From Dethiosulfatibacter aminovorans DSM 17477 (GTDB lineage Bacteria; Bacillota; Clostridia; Tissierellales; Dethiosulfatibacteraceae), in contig NZ_FQZL01000026.1 of NCBI RefSeq assembly GCF_900142005.1, positions 1 to 53,619 of the forward strand: a DNA stretch of 53,619 nt. Direction: 5' to 3'. The notes beneath the pieces are model-generated. The model was not told the origin of the DNA, ran no database searches, and saw only the letters and a program-made list of their open reading frames with translations. The position numbers were made by a program, and so were the translations under genes. Of the stretch, positions 1 through 8,269 are shown in pieces (positions within the stretch are counted from its first letter, which is position 1; each line of letters starts with the position of its first letter).

Positions 1-226
1 TCACCACTCCCTTGATGTCCTTCACAAGGGCCATTGTAGGGCATATCTCAGTACACACTCCGCACTGGGTGCATATTGTTAGTCGGTTCCAGTTTCTGTC
101 TTCAAATTTTTCCACTCTTATTCTAGATTTATTTTCGTTGTTTTCCTTGAAGTATGCCGACGAGCATTTTTCTACGCATGCTCCGCATCCTATGCATTTT
201 GATTCGTCTTTTATGAGTCTTCTCAT
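1..226 (-). CDS. 4Fe-4S dicluster ferredoxin, cut by left edge
   Basis: The frame opens at ATG 226 behind AAGGAAGG and runs off the left edge without a stop, so only the first 75 residues are visible. Two cluster motifs stand out: CIGCGACVEKC near residues 11-21 and CTQCGVCTEIC near residues 53-63, the C-x2-C-x2-C-x3-C pattern of bacterial 2[4Fe-4S] ferredoxin domains. The spacing between motifs is longer than in small clostridial ferredoxins, as in electron-transfer subunits of larger oxidoreductases. It follows the glycyl radical gene on the same strand. The partner enzyme is outside the window, so the exact role is unknown; it may be a stand-alone ferredoxin or the N-terminus of a bigger iron-sulfur protein. 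Confidence 0.8.
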   Translation of the reverse strand, partial: MRRLIKDESKCIGCGACVEKCSSAYFKENNENKSRIRVEKFEDRNWNRLTICTQCGVCTEICPTMALVKDIKGVV

Positions 227-272
227 TTTTCCTTCCTTAAATTTTATTATTGTCTAATTCTATTTCATAAAT

Positions 273-303
273 ACAGAGCATCCATGAGTCATGAATACTC
301 TGT
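273..303 (-). terminator. weak hairpin after glycyl radical gene
   Basis: An imperfect inverted repeat (outer arms ACAGAG/CTCTGT, inner ATTCAT/ATGGAT) lies between the glycyl radical gene and the ferredoxin. No T-run follows it on the minus strand, so it is a poor intrinsic terminator. It may be a processing hairpin or a leader structure of the ferredoxin transcript. Confidence 0.3.
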
Positions 304-337
304 AAATTATTTCATTCGAGGTTAACTTTCTTTATCT

Positions 338-2728
338 TTAAGAAAAAGTCTGTTCTGTTCTGTTGATTATCTCATCTTGCAATGCCTTTTCAAGATTGTT
401 GAAATGGTCGCTGTATCCGGCAACCCTTACTATGAGGTTTGTGTATTCTTCAGGCTTCTTCTGTGCCTCCAGCAATATCTTTTTGTCGAATACATTGAAC
501 TGTATATGGTGTCCGTCCATCCTGAAATAAGATCTTATAACCGCTCCAAGGTTTTCAAGTCCCTTGTTGTCGGCAAGTGCCGACGGTGCGAATCTTTGAT
601 TAAGAAGTGTTCCTCCCGTCTCTATCTGGTTCATTTTGGATACCGACTTTATTACGGCAGTAGGTCCATTTGTATCTGCTCCCTTTTCAGGAGATACTCC
701 GTCAGGCAGAGGCTTATATGCAAGTCTTCCATTTACGGAGGCTCTTGTCACGGAACCGAAATACACATGGCATGTAGTAGGCAGCATGTTTATCCTGTGT
801 TTTCCTCCATACACTGCAGGCCTTCCGTTTACAATATCCTTGAATATGTTGAATGCATCAACCATAAGAGCATCAGCATAGTCATCATCATTTCCGTACT
901 TTGGAGTATTCTTGAGCACAAGCTTCCTTACAAGCTCATATCCTTCGAAGTTGTTGTCTGCAGCCTCAAGAAGCTCTTTCATGGTCATCCTCTTCTCATC
1001 GAAGACATTGTATTTTATCGCTGCCAGACAGTCTGCCACAGTTCCTATTCCAACTCCCTGAATATATCTTGTGTTGTATCTTGCACCACCCTGGTTGTAG
1101 TCCCTGCCATTGCTTATGCAGTCATCAGTGACTATTGACAGGAATGTTGCAGGCATCTCTTCCCCAAAAAGCTTCTCTATGATGTTGTTTCCTCTTATCT
1201 TTATATCGATGAAGTGTTCCATCTGCTTCCTAAAGGCTTCGAACACTTCTTCATAGCTTTCAAATTCCTTGCCGTTCATCAGTTTCAGACCAAGCTGCTT
1301 GTCTGTTTCCTTGTCGTATCCGTCGCTCAGTGTCAGTTCAAACACCTTAGGCATGTTGAAATATCCTGTCAATATGTATGCTTCTCTTCCATGTGCTCCT
1401 GTCTCCACGCATCCGCTTGCTCCTCCGAAGAGTGCATCTTCTTTTGTTTTACCTGCATCAACAAGTTCTTTTATTATCTCCTCAGTGTTGTAAAATGCAG
1501 GCTGTCCCCATCCTTCCCTTGAAACTTCACAGGCTCTTCTGAGGAATTCTTCTGGCGTCTTCTCGCTTATCTGCACGTTCGAGCTTGGTTGGAGAAGCTT
1601 CATCTCGTCCATAACATCAAGAATAATATAGGAAATGTCATTTACTCCGTCTTCTCCCGTATAGGGATTTATTCCTCCAGTGTTTATGTTTGCAAAGTCA
1701 GTATATGTGGCGCTTTCCTTTAGGGTTATCCCCACCTTTGGAGGCGCAGGCTGGTTATTGAATTTTATCCACATGCACTCAAGTATTTCCTGTGCCTTTT
1801 CCCTTGTAAGGGTACCTTCCTCTACCTCCTTCTTGTAGAAAGGATAGAGATACTGGTCAAGCCTTCCAGGAGAGAATGCATCCCAGGTGTTTAGTTCCGT
1901 GGTCACTCCCAGGTGTACGAACCAGTACATTTGCACTGCCTGTGCGAATGTCTCGGGTCTGTGTGAAGGTACCGTATCGCAATTCTTTGCTATCCAGAGA
2001 AGCTCTTCCCTTCTTGTTTCATCCATCTCATTCTCGGCAAGTTTTCTGGCATATTCTGCATATCTTCTTCCGTATTCAATTATAGCGTCACAGGATATGG
2101 ACATTCCTTCAAGCTGATTCTTTTTGTCCAAAGCTTCAGGATCATTGAGCCAGTCTATATTTTCCATGGACTCATTTATCTCCTTCTTGAAGTCCAGGAA
2201 TCCCTTTCTGTATATCTTAGCGTCTGCCACAGTGTGTCCCGGTGCCCTCTGTTCCATGAATTCAGTGAATATACCGGCTTCATAGCAATCCTTCCATTCC
2301 TGTGTCATATTCTTCAATATCTTATACCTCATTGACTTGTTTTGCCAGTATGGTATTATTTCTTCTTCGTGAATCTTTTTATCCTCGTCACTTACCTTGA
2401 AAGATATATATTTCCTCTTGTCCATTATATCAAGGTCTTCCATTTCGTGACAGCACAAGTCCGGAAATGTTGGTGCTGTCTGGGGCGACAATCCCTTCTC
2501 ACCAACTATAAGCTCTCCGTCCCCTATGTAAAGATTTCTATTAGACATATAGTTTTTGAACGCCATTGCCCTAAGTACAGGTGTCGGTTCTTCACCGTAA
2601 TGTTTCTTATATGTTTCAGTCAGGTATACAGCTCTTTCAGTGCTTAGCCTTGGCTGTGTAGTTGTGCTCTTTTCCCTCAGTGCTTTTGTTCTTTTTGTTG
2701 TTCCTCTTTTAATAATCTCCTCTATCAT
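338..2728 (-). CDS. hypD: glycyl radical dehydratase, HypD (trans-4-hydroxyproline dehydratase) type
   Basis: Probable trans-4-hydroxy-L-proline dehydratase, which makes pyrroline-5-carboxylate by radical chemistry in the anaerobic cytoplasm. The 796-residue protein shows the Cys loop SGCVETG (thiyl Cys440, Glu442) and the C-terminal radical loop RVAGYSDHF (Gly771). From memory of Clostridioides difficile HypD, the pocket residues Phe152, His160, Asp278, Ser334, Phe340 and Tyr450 correspond here to Phe157, His165, Asp283, Ser339, Phe345 and Tyr456, all present with a constant small offset. Residues just after the Cys loop differ (Ala445-His446; Cys-Phe as I recall it in C. difficile). The start is ATG 2728, six bases after AGGAGG; an in-frame TTG at 2734 abuts the Shine-Dalgarno. 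The activase gene is just upstream; no proC is in view. A close relative with another substrate remains possible. Confidence 0.85.
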   Translation of the reverse strand: MIEEIIKRGTTKRTKALREKSTTTQPRLSTERAVYLTETYKKHYGEEPTPVLRAMAFKNYMSNRNLYIGDGELIVGEKGLSPQTAPTFPDLCCHEMEDLDIMDKRKYISFKVSDEDKKIHEEEIIPYWQNKSMRYKILKNMTQEWKDCYEAGIFTEFMEQRAPGHTVADAKIYRKGFLDFKKEINESMENIDWLNDPEALDKKNQLEGMSISCDAIIEYGRRYAEYARKLAENEMDETRREELLWIAKNCDTVPSHRPETFAQAVQMYWFVHLGVTTELNTWDAFSPGRLDQYLYPFYKKEVEEGTLTREKAQEILECMWIKFNNQPAPPKVGITLKESATYTDFANINTGGINPYTGEDGVNDISYIILDVMDEMKLLQPSSNVQISEKTPEEFLRRACEVSREGWGQPAFYNTEEIIKELVDAGKTKEDALFGGASGCVETGAHGREAYILTGYFNMPKVFELTLSDGYDKETDKQLGLKLMNGKEFESYEEVFEAFRKQMEHFIDIKIRGNNIIEKLFGEEMPATFLSIVTDDCISNGRDYNQGGARYNTRYIQGVGIGTVADCLAAIKYNVFDEKRMTMKELLEAADNNFEGYELVRKLVLKNTPKYGNDDDYADALMVDAFNIFKDIVNGRPAVYGGKHRINMLPTTCHVYFGSVTRASVNGRLAYKPLPDGVSPEKGADTNGPTAVIKSVSKMNQIETGGTLLNQRFAPSALADNKGLENLGAVIRSYFRMDGHHIQFNVFDKKILLEAQKKPEEYTNLIVRVAGYSDHFNNLEKALQDEIINRTEQTFS

Positions 2729-2730
2729 GG

Positions 2731-3642
2731 TCAACCTCCTATTGCCACTTCATAGCCTTTTTCTTCAAGCATTTCTTTTATCTCTTCCATCCTTTTCCCT
2801 GAAGGCACAGTCATACCTTCTTCATTGTAACTTTTCCCAAGCTTTCTGTACTTGTGATTTGATATGTTGTGGTATGGAAGTATATTTATCTTGCTTATGT
2901 CTGTCTCTACAAGTATGCCGATGGCTTTTTCGATATCCTCATCTTCAGTGTTCACGCCATCAACCATTATCATCCTTGCTGTTATTTCTGCTCCCGCTTC
3001 CGAGAGCCTTTTAAGATTTCCAATTATCCTTTTATTTGATGCACCGGTATATTCCAGGTGCTTTCTTTCATCTCCAATCTTAAGGTCGTATAGGAACAAG
3101 TCTGTGTACTCCATTACCTTCTCAAAGTTCTCAAAGGGCACTTGTCCGCAAGTGTCAACTGCTGTGTGTATTCCTTCCTCCTTAAGCTTTTTCAGGATCT
3201 TTGCTGTAAAATCAGCCTGAACAAGAGGTTCTCCTCCTGATATTGTTACTCCTCCTCCTGATTCCTCGTAGAAAAGTCTGTCCTTCAGAAGCTCCCCGAT
3301 TACATCTTCAACTTCCATATCCCTTCCCACTATGCTTATGGCTTCGTTGATACAGTAGACTTCACATTTCCCGCATCCGATACAAAGATTTTTGTCTTTA
3401 ACCAGAACCTTTCCTTCCGGAACTTCAACCATCTTAAGGGCATCATAAGCACATAATCTGGCGCAGCTTCCGCAAGATGAGCACTTCTCAATGTCAATCA
3501 TTATGTCCCTCTCATAACCTATGCTTTCAGGATTATGGCACCACCTGCACTCAAGGGGACATCCCTTCATGAACAGGGTGGTCCTTATGCCGGGCCCATC
3601 ATGTATTGAAAATTTCTGTATGTTCAGTATTCTGCCTTTCAT
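2731..3642 (-). CDS. hypE: glycyl radical enzyme activase (radical SAM)
   Basis: Activating enzyme that uses S-adenosylmethionine and a [4Fe-4S] cluster to put the glycyl radical on the adjacent dehydratase. The 303-residue protein carries the radical-SAM motif Cys28-x3-Cys32-x2-Cys35 (KGCPLECRWCHNPES), then two ferredoxin-like motifs, CSSCGSCARLC and CIGCGKCEVYC, as in the activases of dehydratase-type glycyl radical enzymes. SGGEP, the SAM-contact motif, follows. The start is ATG 3642 behind GAGGTGG. Its stop is two bases before the dehydratase ATG, so the two are surely co-translated. The symbol follows the HypD assignment and is only as good as that. Confidence 0.88.
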   Translation of the reverse strand: MKGRILNIQKFSIHDGPGIRTTLFMKGCPLECRWCHNPESIGYERDIMIDIEKCSSCGSCARLCAYDALKMVEVPEGKVLVKDKNLCIGCGKCEVYCINEAISIVGRDMEVEDVIGELLKDRLFYEESGGGVTISGGEPLVQADFTAKILKKLKEEGIHTAVDTCGQVPFENFEKVMEYTDLFLYDLKIGDERKHLEYTGASNKRIIGNLKRLSEAGAEITARMIMVDGVNTEDEDIEKAIGILVETDISKINILPYHNISNHKYRKLGKSYNEEGMTVPSGKRMEEIKEMLEEKGYEVAIGG

Positions 3643-3660
3643 AATCCACCTCGTTTTTCA

Positions 3661-3686
3661 TAGAGACCGGACCCTGCCGGTCTCTA
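3661..3686 (-). promoter_or_regulatory. perfect intercistronic hairpin upstream of activase RBS
   Basis: A perfect 10-bp stem (TAGAGACCGG / CCGGTCTCTA) with a 6-base loop sits between the small transporter ORF and the activase ribosome-binding site. There is no T-run on either strand, so it is not a standard terminator. By position it may protect or process the activase-dehydratase half of the mRNA and set its level apart from the transporter half. Confidence 0.55.
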
Positions 3687-3723
3687 CAAAATAAATCATT
3701 CAAATCAATCAATTATTTGATTA

Positions 3724-3822
3724 TCAATTCCCGGACTGCATTATTTTCCTTATTAAAAATGCAGTTATTGTTCCATATATAATAATAGTAGTAATCATTG
3801 TTACAGTTGCAGTAGTAGTCAT
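3724..3822 (-). CDS. 32-residue single-TM protein, MetS-like NSS transporter small subunit
   Basis: A very short gene directly behind the sodium symporter: 32 residues, MTTTATVTMITTIIIYG to ...RKIMQSGN, one hydrophobic helix (about residues 5-23) and a basic C-terminus. The start is ATG 3822, nine bases after AAGGAG; an ATG at 3831 lies hard against the Shine-Dalgarno and is less likely. Stop TGA is at 3724-3726. Some bacterial NSS symporters (the MetP/MetS pair of Corynebacterium glutamicum is the precedent) need a tiny membrane subunit encoded just downstream; size, topology and position here all fit. Assignment rests on those features, not on sequence identity that I can check. Confidence 0.7.
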   Translation of the reverse strand: MTTTATVTMITTIIIYGTITAFLIRKIMQSGN

Positions 3823-3843
3823 AATATTCATCTCCTTAAATTA

Positions 3844-5373
3844 TTATTTATGCTCTTCAGGGATTGGCGGGTATGTTTCTCCATCAAAATAAACGTTTTC
3901 AGTTTCCTTGTTTATTGTTTTGCTTATAAACATTGCAACCACAATATATAATGCAGCCTGTACCAACCATGTTCCAAGACTTGCAGATTCAAGAGGATTC
4001 AAAATATCTACTCCCTCATACCACGTAAATGACTGAATCACCCACCATGCAATCATAATTATGCAAATTGCAGGCGTTATGTACTTGATGCAATAACTCC
4101 ACCATTTTCCTACATAAAGATCATTTTCCGGAATATTAATCAGATTTTTCCTTATTTTTTCAGTTCCGTATTTTGAAAGCGCGAAGCATGTAAACAGCGT
4201 TCCTATTACAAGAGACATACCTGCTACCCAGTCCTGATTGCTGAAGAAAGTCTCGCTCCATGCTGAAGGAAGTCCCCACACAAGGCAGATAGCAAATATG
4301 ATTATTGTAGCCTTTTTTCTCGAGTATCCTGCATCTATGAACGGTGTTGCACTTAAAAGGAAGTGTCCAATATTCGATGATAGAGCTGCCAGATAAAGAG
4401 CCACAAAGAACATAATACTTATTATCCCGCCACCAGGCATGTCTGCAAATATGCCTGCAAGTGATATAAACGTTAGACCGTTGTTACCGGAAGCTGCAAT
4501 ATTCTGAGCAATTTCAGGCGATGCCGACATTGCAAACAGCGTAGGAAGTACAACTACTCCACCCAGTAGTGCTGCAACATTGTTGCCAAATCCCTGCACA
4601 AATTCATTGAGTGCTATGTCTGATTTTGCCTTTGTATAGACTGCATAGGTCATTACCAGACCCCAACCAGCTCCTACTGACCACAATATCTGAGTCAATG
4701 CATTGAGCCATGTCTTTGAACTGAAAAGATATTCCTTCTTGATTGTAAACATAAAATTCAGTCCCTTCTCTGCCCCTGGCAATGTAAGGGCTCTTATGGC
4801 TACAATTATTAATAATACGAATAATACCGGAACAATAAGCTTCTGAACCTTTTCAATACTTTTCCCTACTCCTCCTATACATACAAGTCCTGTCAAAGCC
4901 AAACTTATTATGAAACATATCACTGTACCTGCACTACCGTTTGCAACATCATTGAATATTGCCAGAGTATCCTGTCCAAAGTATGATTGTGTAATGGACA
5001 TAATGATATATCGAAGTACCCAGGCCATAACTACCGTGTAATAAGCGGCAATTGCTGTAACTACTATAGTCATGAAAGTTCCCATCCATGTATATTTCTT
5101 TCCTATAAAGTCCTTGAATGCTCCAGGAACTCCATGTCTTGTTGCCCTTCCAATAACTACTTCCCCTATAATCACCGGTATTGCAACCATTACAAGCATT
5201 ATTGTCCACGCCAATATAAATGCTCCACCACCATTAAGTGCAGCCATTCTTGGGAAACGCCATATATTTCCCGTTCCCACAGACAATCCTATCAGTGTCA
5301 ACAGTAATCCCCATCTGGAATTAAATCCGCCTGTCTCTTCATGCTTTACATTATTGTGTTCATTTAAACTCAT
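3844..5373 (-). CDS. sodium-dependent amino acid symporter, NSS/SNF family
   Basis: Integral membrane Na+-coupled importer of the neurotransmitter:sodium symporter family. The 509-residue protein has the family N-terminal signature LSVGTGNIWRFP (residues 30-41) followed by NGGGAF, and about twelve hydrophobic segments. The true start is ATG 5373, five bases after GGAGG; an upstream TTG four codons earlier overlaps the Shine-Dalgarno. It heads a likely operon: transporter, MetS-like subunit, activase, dehydratase. That context suggests it imports the dehydratase substrate (hydroxyproline or proline-like), which is inference; family members carry many amino acids. A 14-bp palindrome lies just upstream. 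Confidence 0.88.
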   Translation of the reverse strand: MSLNEHNNVKHEETGGFNSRWGLLLTLIGLSVGTGNIWRFPRMAALNGGGAFILAWTIMLVMVAIPVIIGEVVIGRATRHGVPGAFKDFIGKKYTWMGTFMTIVVTAIAAYYTVVMAWVLRYIIMSITQSYFGQDTLAIFNDVANGSAGTVICFIISLALTGLVCIGGVGKSIEKVQKLIVPVLFVLLIIVAIRALTLPGAEKGLNFMFTIKKEYLFSSKTWLNALTQILWSVGAGWGLVMTYAVYTKAKSDIALNEFVQGFGNNVAALLGGVVVLPTLFAMSASPEIAQNIAASGNNGLTFISLAGIFADMPGGGIISIMFFVALYLAALSSNIGHFLLSATPFIDAGYSRKKATIIIFAICLVWGLPSAWSETFFSNQDWVAGMSLVIGTLFTCFALSKYGTEKIRKNLINIPENDLYVGKWWSYCIKYITPAICIIMIAWWVIQSFTWYEGVDILNPLESASLGTWLVQAALYIVVAMFISKTINKETENVYFDGETYPPIPEEHK

Positions 5374-5396
5374 GATTCCCTCCAAAATAATATATT

Positions 5397-5410
5397 GTAT
5401 CAGCTGATAC
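5397..5410. promoter_or_regulatory. 14-bp palindrome, candidate operator of the transporter operon
   Basis: GTATCAGCTGATAC is a perfect inverted repeat 24 bp upstream of the transporter start, with further complementary bases outside (AT...AT). It lies between two terminators and the operon start, where an operator would be. No cognate regulator is encoded next to it, so the protein that binds is unknown. Confidence 0.5.
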
Positions 5411-5483
5411 CATATATTAATGCAATTACCATGCCAGTTTTACAGATTATTTTTTCAAGGCTTTCAGGTGCTTATCCTCAAAA

Positions 5484-5524
5484 ATGTAAAAAAATCCGTC
5501 ATTCCTTGACGGATTTTTTTACAT
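5484..5524. terminator. bidirectional terminator-like hairpin
   Basis: An 18-bp perfect stem with a 5-base loop; the core TCCGTCA/TGACGGA is flanked by A7 and T7, so it can act on both strands. It is the second hairpin behind tuf and insulates the transporter operon from readthrough. Confidence 0.85.
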
Positions 5525-5576
5525 TGGTAGGTTTTTTATTTAAAAGCGGTTATTCATTTAACTTTCCCAAACTATA

Positions 5577-5602
5577 GAAAAGGCAGGTCATACGACCTGC
5601 CT
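5577..5602 (-). terminator. tuf terminator
   Basis: Minus-strand hairpin AGGCAGGTC / GACCTGCCT with a 4-base loop followed by TTTT, starting 23 bases after the tuf stop. Confidence 0.85.
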
Positions 5603-5624
5603 TGAATGTTTGCATTTAATGGAA

Positions 5625-6818
5625 TTACTTGATTATTTGAGCAACAACTCCTGCTCCAACTGTTCTTCCACCTTCTCTGATCGCAAATCTTAGTCCTTCT
5701 TCCATTGCGATTGGAGTGATCAACTCAACTGTGAATGTTGCGTTGTCTCCTGGCATTACCATTTCTACTCCTTCTTCAAGCTCGATTGAACCAGTTACAT
5801 CAGTTGTTCTGAAGTAGAACTGTGGTCTGTATCCTTTGAAGAATGGTGTATGTCTTCCACCCTCTTCCTTAGTAAGTACGTAAACCTCTCCTTTGAAGTT
5901 TGTGTGAGGTGTGATTGATCCAGGAGCTGCAAGTACTTGTCCTCTTTCAATCTCGTCTCTTTGTACTCCTCTTAGAAGCGCTCCGATGTTGTCTCCAGCC
6001 TGTGCCTGATCAAGAAGCTTTCTGAACATCTCTACTCCTGTACAAACTACTTCCCTTGACTCTGTTGACAATCCAACGATCTGGATCTTGTCCTGTACCT
6101 TGAGGATTCCTCTTTCAACTCTTCCTGTTGCAACTGTTCCTCTACCTGTGATTGAGAATACGTCCTCTACAGGCATAAGGAATGGCTTGTCAGTGTCTCT
6201 CTCTGGAGTTGGGATCTCTGCGTCAACAACTTCCATAAGCTCAACTATCTTGTCAGCCCATTCTCCGTCTGGATCTTCAAGAGCCTTAAGTGCTGATCCT
6301 ACTACGATTTGAGTGTTGTCTCCGTCGAATTCGTACTCTGTTAGAAGCTCTCTGATTTCCATGTCTACAAGCTCGATAAGCTCTTCGTCATCAACCATGT
6401 CTGCCTTGTTAAGGAATACTACTATCTTAGGTACACCAACCTGTCTTGAAAGAAGGATGTGCTCTCTTGTTTGTGGCATTGGACCGTCTGCTGCAGATAC
6501 AACCAGGATTGCTCCGTCCATCTGAGCCGCACCAGTGATCATGTTCTTAACGTAGTCGGCGTGACCTGGACAGTCAACGTGTGCGTAGTGTCTGTTTGGA
6601 GTCTCGTACTCAACGTGTGCTGTTGAGATCGTGATTCCTCTTTCTCTCTCTTCAGGAGCCTTGTCGATGTTCTCGAATGCTACTGACTCACCGAATCCGT
6701 ATTTCTTGTGAAGTACCATTGTGATCGCTGCTGTAAGTGTTGTCTTACCGTGGTCAACGTGACCTATAGTTCCTATGTTTACGTGGGGTTTATTTCTTTC
6801 GTATTTTGATTTTGCCAT
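5625..6818 (-). CDS. tuf: translation elongation factor Tu
   Basis: GTPase that delivers aminoacyl-tRNA to the ribosome. The 397-residue length is standard. The P-loop GHVDHGKT (residues 19-26), the switch region RGITI, DCPGH and the NKAD guanine-specificity motif are all present, followed by the two beta-barrel domains ending in [11 protein letters not shown]. The start is ATG 6818 behind AAGGAGG. Codon use is more biased than in neighbours, as expected for a highly expressed gene. tRNA-Thr lies 31 bases upstream on the same strand, so both probably share the strong promoter at 6944-6973. The usual str-operon partners (rpsL, rpsG, fusA) are not in the window. Confidence 0.98.
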   Translation of the reverse strand: MAKSKYERNKPHVNIGTIGHVDHGKTTLTAAITMVLHKKYGFGESVAFENIDKAPEERERGITISTAHVEYETPNRHYAHVDCPGHADYVKNMITGAAQMDGAILVVSAADGPMPQTREHILLSRQVGVPKIVVFLNKADMVDDEELIELVDMEIRELLTEYEFDGDNTQIVVGSALKALEDPDGEWADKIVELMEVVDAEIPTPERDTDKPFLMPVEDVFSITGRGTVATGRVERGILKVQDKIQIVGLSTESREVVCTGVEMFRKLLDQAQAGDNIGALLRGVQRDEIERGQVLAAPGSITPHTNFKGEVYVLTKEEGGRHTPFFKGYRPQFYFRTTDVTGSIELEEGVEMVMPGDNATFTVELITPIAMEEGLRFAIREGGRTVGAGVVAQIIK

Positions 6819-6849
6819 TTAAGTTCCTCCTTGGAATATCTTAATTTCA

Positions 6850-6925
<76 letters not shown>

Positions 6926-6943
6926 ATTTTTCATAACGATTTC

Positions 6944-6973
6944 ATTTTACTATCTTAGCTTTTACCTGTCAAT
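6944..6973 (-). promoter_or_regulatory. strong promoter for tRNA-Thr and tuf
   Basis: Minus-strand TTGACA (6968-6973), an 18-bp spacer and TAAAAT (6944-6949). Transcription would start about 12 bases before the tRNA. No other promoter is seen between the tRNA and tuf. Confidence 0.7.
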
Positions 6974-7013
6974 AATAAATATACAATATGAATTTCATTT
7001 AACAAATTATTTT

Positions 7014-7535
7014 TCAACTTTTGCCGTTTCTCAGATCGCTAAGTTTCCTCAAAGTCTCTGAATCCAACGTTCCCCTGTATTTAACATCCTGCTGGGATAT
7101 TTTATCCCTTTTTCTGTCAATTTCTCTTTTTGTATCAAGAACAGCATGACAAAATTCCCTTGCCGACATCCTCAGTCCGCCTCTTGACATTATGAGCTGC
7201 TGCAAAAGACCATCGGAAGTGGCTACAGTGACCTTTCTGTACCTTCCGATCTCATCCAGTATTCTTTCAATATACGTATCTGCAGTTTCATTTTCCTTAG
7301 TGTAGATTATCTCCAATCCACCCTGTTTTTCTGTCTTTTGACTCGTTCCCTTCACCTTGTAGGCATCAAAAACAAGTATAATCTTGATATCCTTGTAAGA
7401 CTGGTATTCCACTAGAATATCGACAAGACCCTGTCTTGCCGCTTCTATGTTTATGTCCATTAGTTCTCTGAGATCATCCCAGGCATTTATTATATTGTAA
7501 CCGTCTACGAAGAGATATTCCTTGCCTTGATACAT
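7014..7535 (-). CDS. rae1: NYN-domain ribosome-associated endoribonuclease, Rae1/YacP
   Basis: PIN-like NYN nuclease of the YacP family; in Bacillus subtilis this protein (Rae1) enters the ribosomal A-site and cuts mRNA during translation. The 173-residue protein opens with LFVDGYNIINAW, the acidic first motif of the NYN fold, and keeps a further acidic motif (VATSDGLLQQL) in the middle. It starts at ATG 7535, directly abutting the rlmB stop, and is the last gene of the gltX-cysS-mrnC-rlmB-rae1 series, the same order as in Bacillus. Function is by family and synteny. Confidence 0.88.
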   Translation of the reverse strand: MYQGKEYLFVDGYNIINAWDDLRELMDINIEAARQGLVDILVEYQSYKDIKIILVFDAYKVKGTSQKTEKQGGLEIIYTKENETADTYIERILDEIGRYRKVTVATSDGLLQQLIMSRGGLRMSAREFCHAVLDTKREIDRKRDKISQQDVKYRGTLDSETLRKLSDLRNGKS

Positions 7536-8267
7536 TTATATACCTCTCTGTTTCAATACTTCGAATATTATGATGGATGCGGCGCATGATGCATTGAGGG
7601 AATTCACCCTTCCTCCCATGGGAATATCTACAATTACATCGCAGTTGTCTCTCACAAGCCTGCTTATTCCCTTTCCTTCGCTTCCAATGACAAGAGCTGT
7701 GGCAGAATCATATTTTTCTTCATAATAATGCTTGTCGCCATTCATGTCGGCTCCATAAATCCAGAAGCCCTTGTCCTTAAGCTCCTGAATGGCTGTATTT
7801 ATATTTTTCACCTTAACTATATTCATATACTCAAGAGCACCTGCCGACGTTTTGGCTGTTGTGTCGGTAATCTGCGCAGCCCTTCTTTCAGGGATTACAA
7901 CCCCGTGTACACCTGCACATTCGGCACTCCTTATTATTGCTCCAAGGTTGTGCACATCGGTTATTCCATCAAGGATTACAACAAAAGGCTTTTGCTCCCT
8001 TTCCTCCGCAGCAGCAATGACGTCGTCCATTGTACTGTATTTGAAATCTTCAAGTTCAGCAGCCACTCCCTGGTGACTGCCTCCAGAGGACATGGCATCA
8101 AGCTTTGACTTGTCCACTTCCTTTATGGTAATTCTTCTTTTTTTTGCCATTGCTATTATGCTGCCGTTGTTGTTCTTTCCGTCCTTTTTGAGGACATATA
8201 TTCTTTCAATCTTCTTATCGCTGTTAAGCGCTTCAAGTACAGGATTTTTTCCTATTATCAACCTCAT
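7536..8267 (-). CDS. rlmB: 23S rRNA 2'-O-ribose methyltransferase RlmB (SPOUT)
   Basis: TrmH-family SPOUT methyltransferase that 2'-O-methylates a guanosine in the peptidyl-transferase region of 23S rRNA. The 243-residue protein has an N-terminal RNA-binding domain (IIGKNPVLEAL) and a C-terminal knotted domain with the three SPOUT motifs: NLGAIIRSAEC, GSEGKGIS and IPMGGRVNSLNAS. The start is ATG 8267 with AGAGG upstream, two bases after the mrnC stop. Its place between mrnC and rae1 is the conserved Firmicute order. A tRNA target cannot be excluded from sequence, but context favours RlmB. Confidence 0.92.
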   Translation of the reverse strand: MRLIIGKNPVLEALNSDKKIERIYVLKKDGKNNNGSIIAMAKKRRITIKEVDKSKLDAMSSGGSHQGVAAELEDFKYSTMDDVIAAAEEREQKPFVVILDGITDVHNLGAIIRSAECAGVHGVVIPERRAAQITDTTAKTSAGALEYMNIVKVKNINTAIQELKDKGFWIYGADMNGDKHYYEEKYDSATALVIGSEGKGISRLVRDNCDVIVDIPMGGRVNSLNASCAASIIIFEVLKQRGI

Positions 8268-8269
8268 GG

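Noticed and set aside
377..1138. 253-codon plus-strand open frame opposite the dehydratase
   Set aside because: It lies fully antisense to a well-supported enzyme gene, has no ribosome site and yields low-complexity Cys/Ser/Tyr-rich protein.
3661..3686. Terminator between transporter and activase
   Set aside because: The stem is strong but no T-run follows in either direction.
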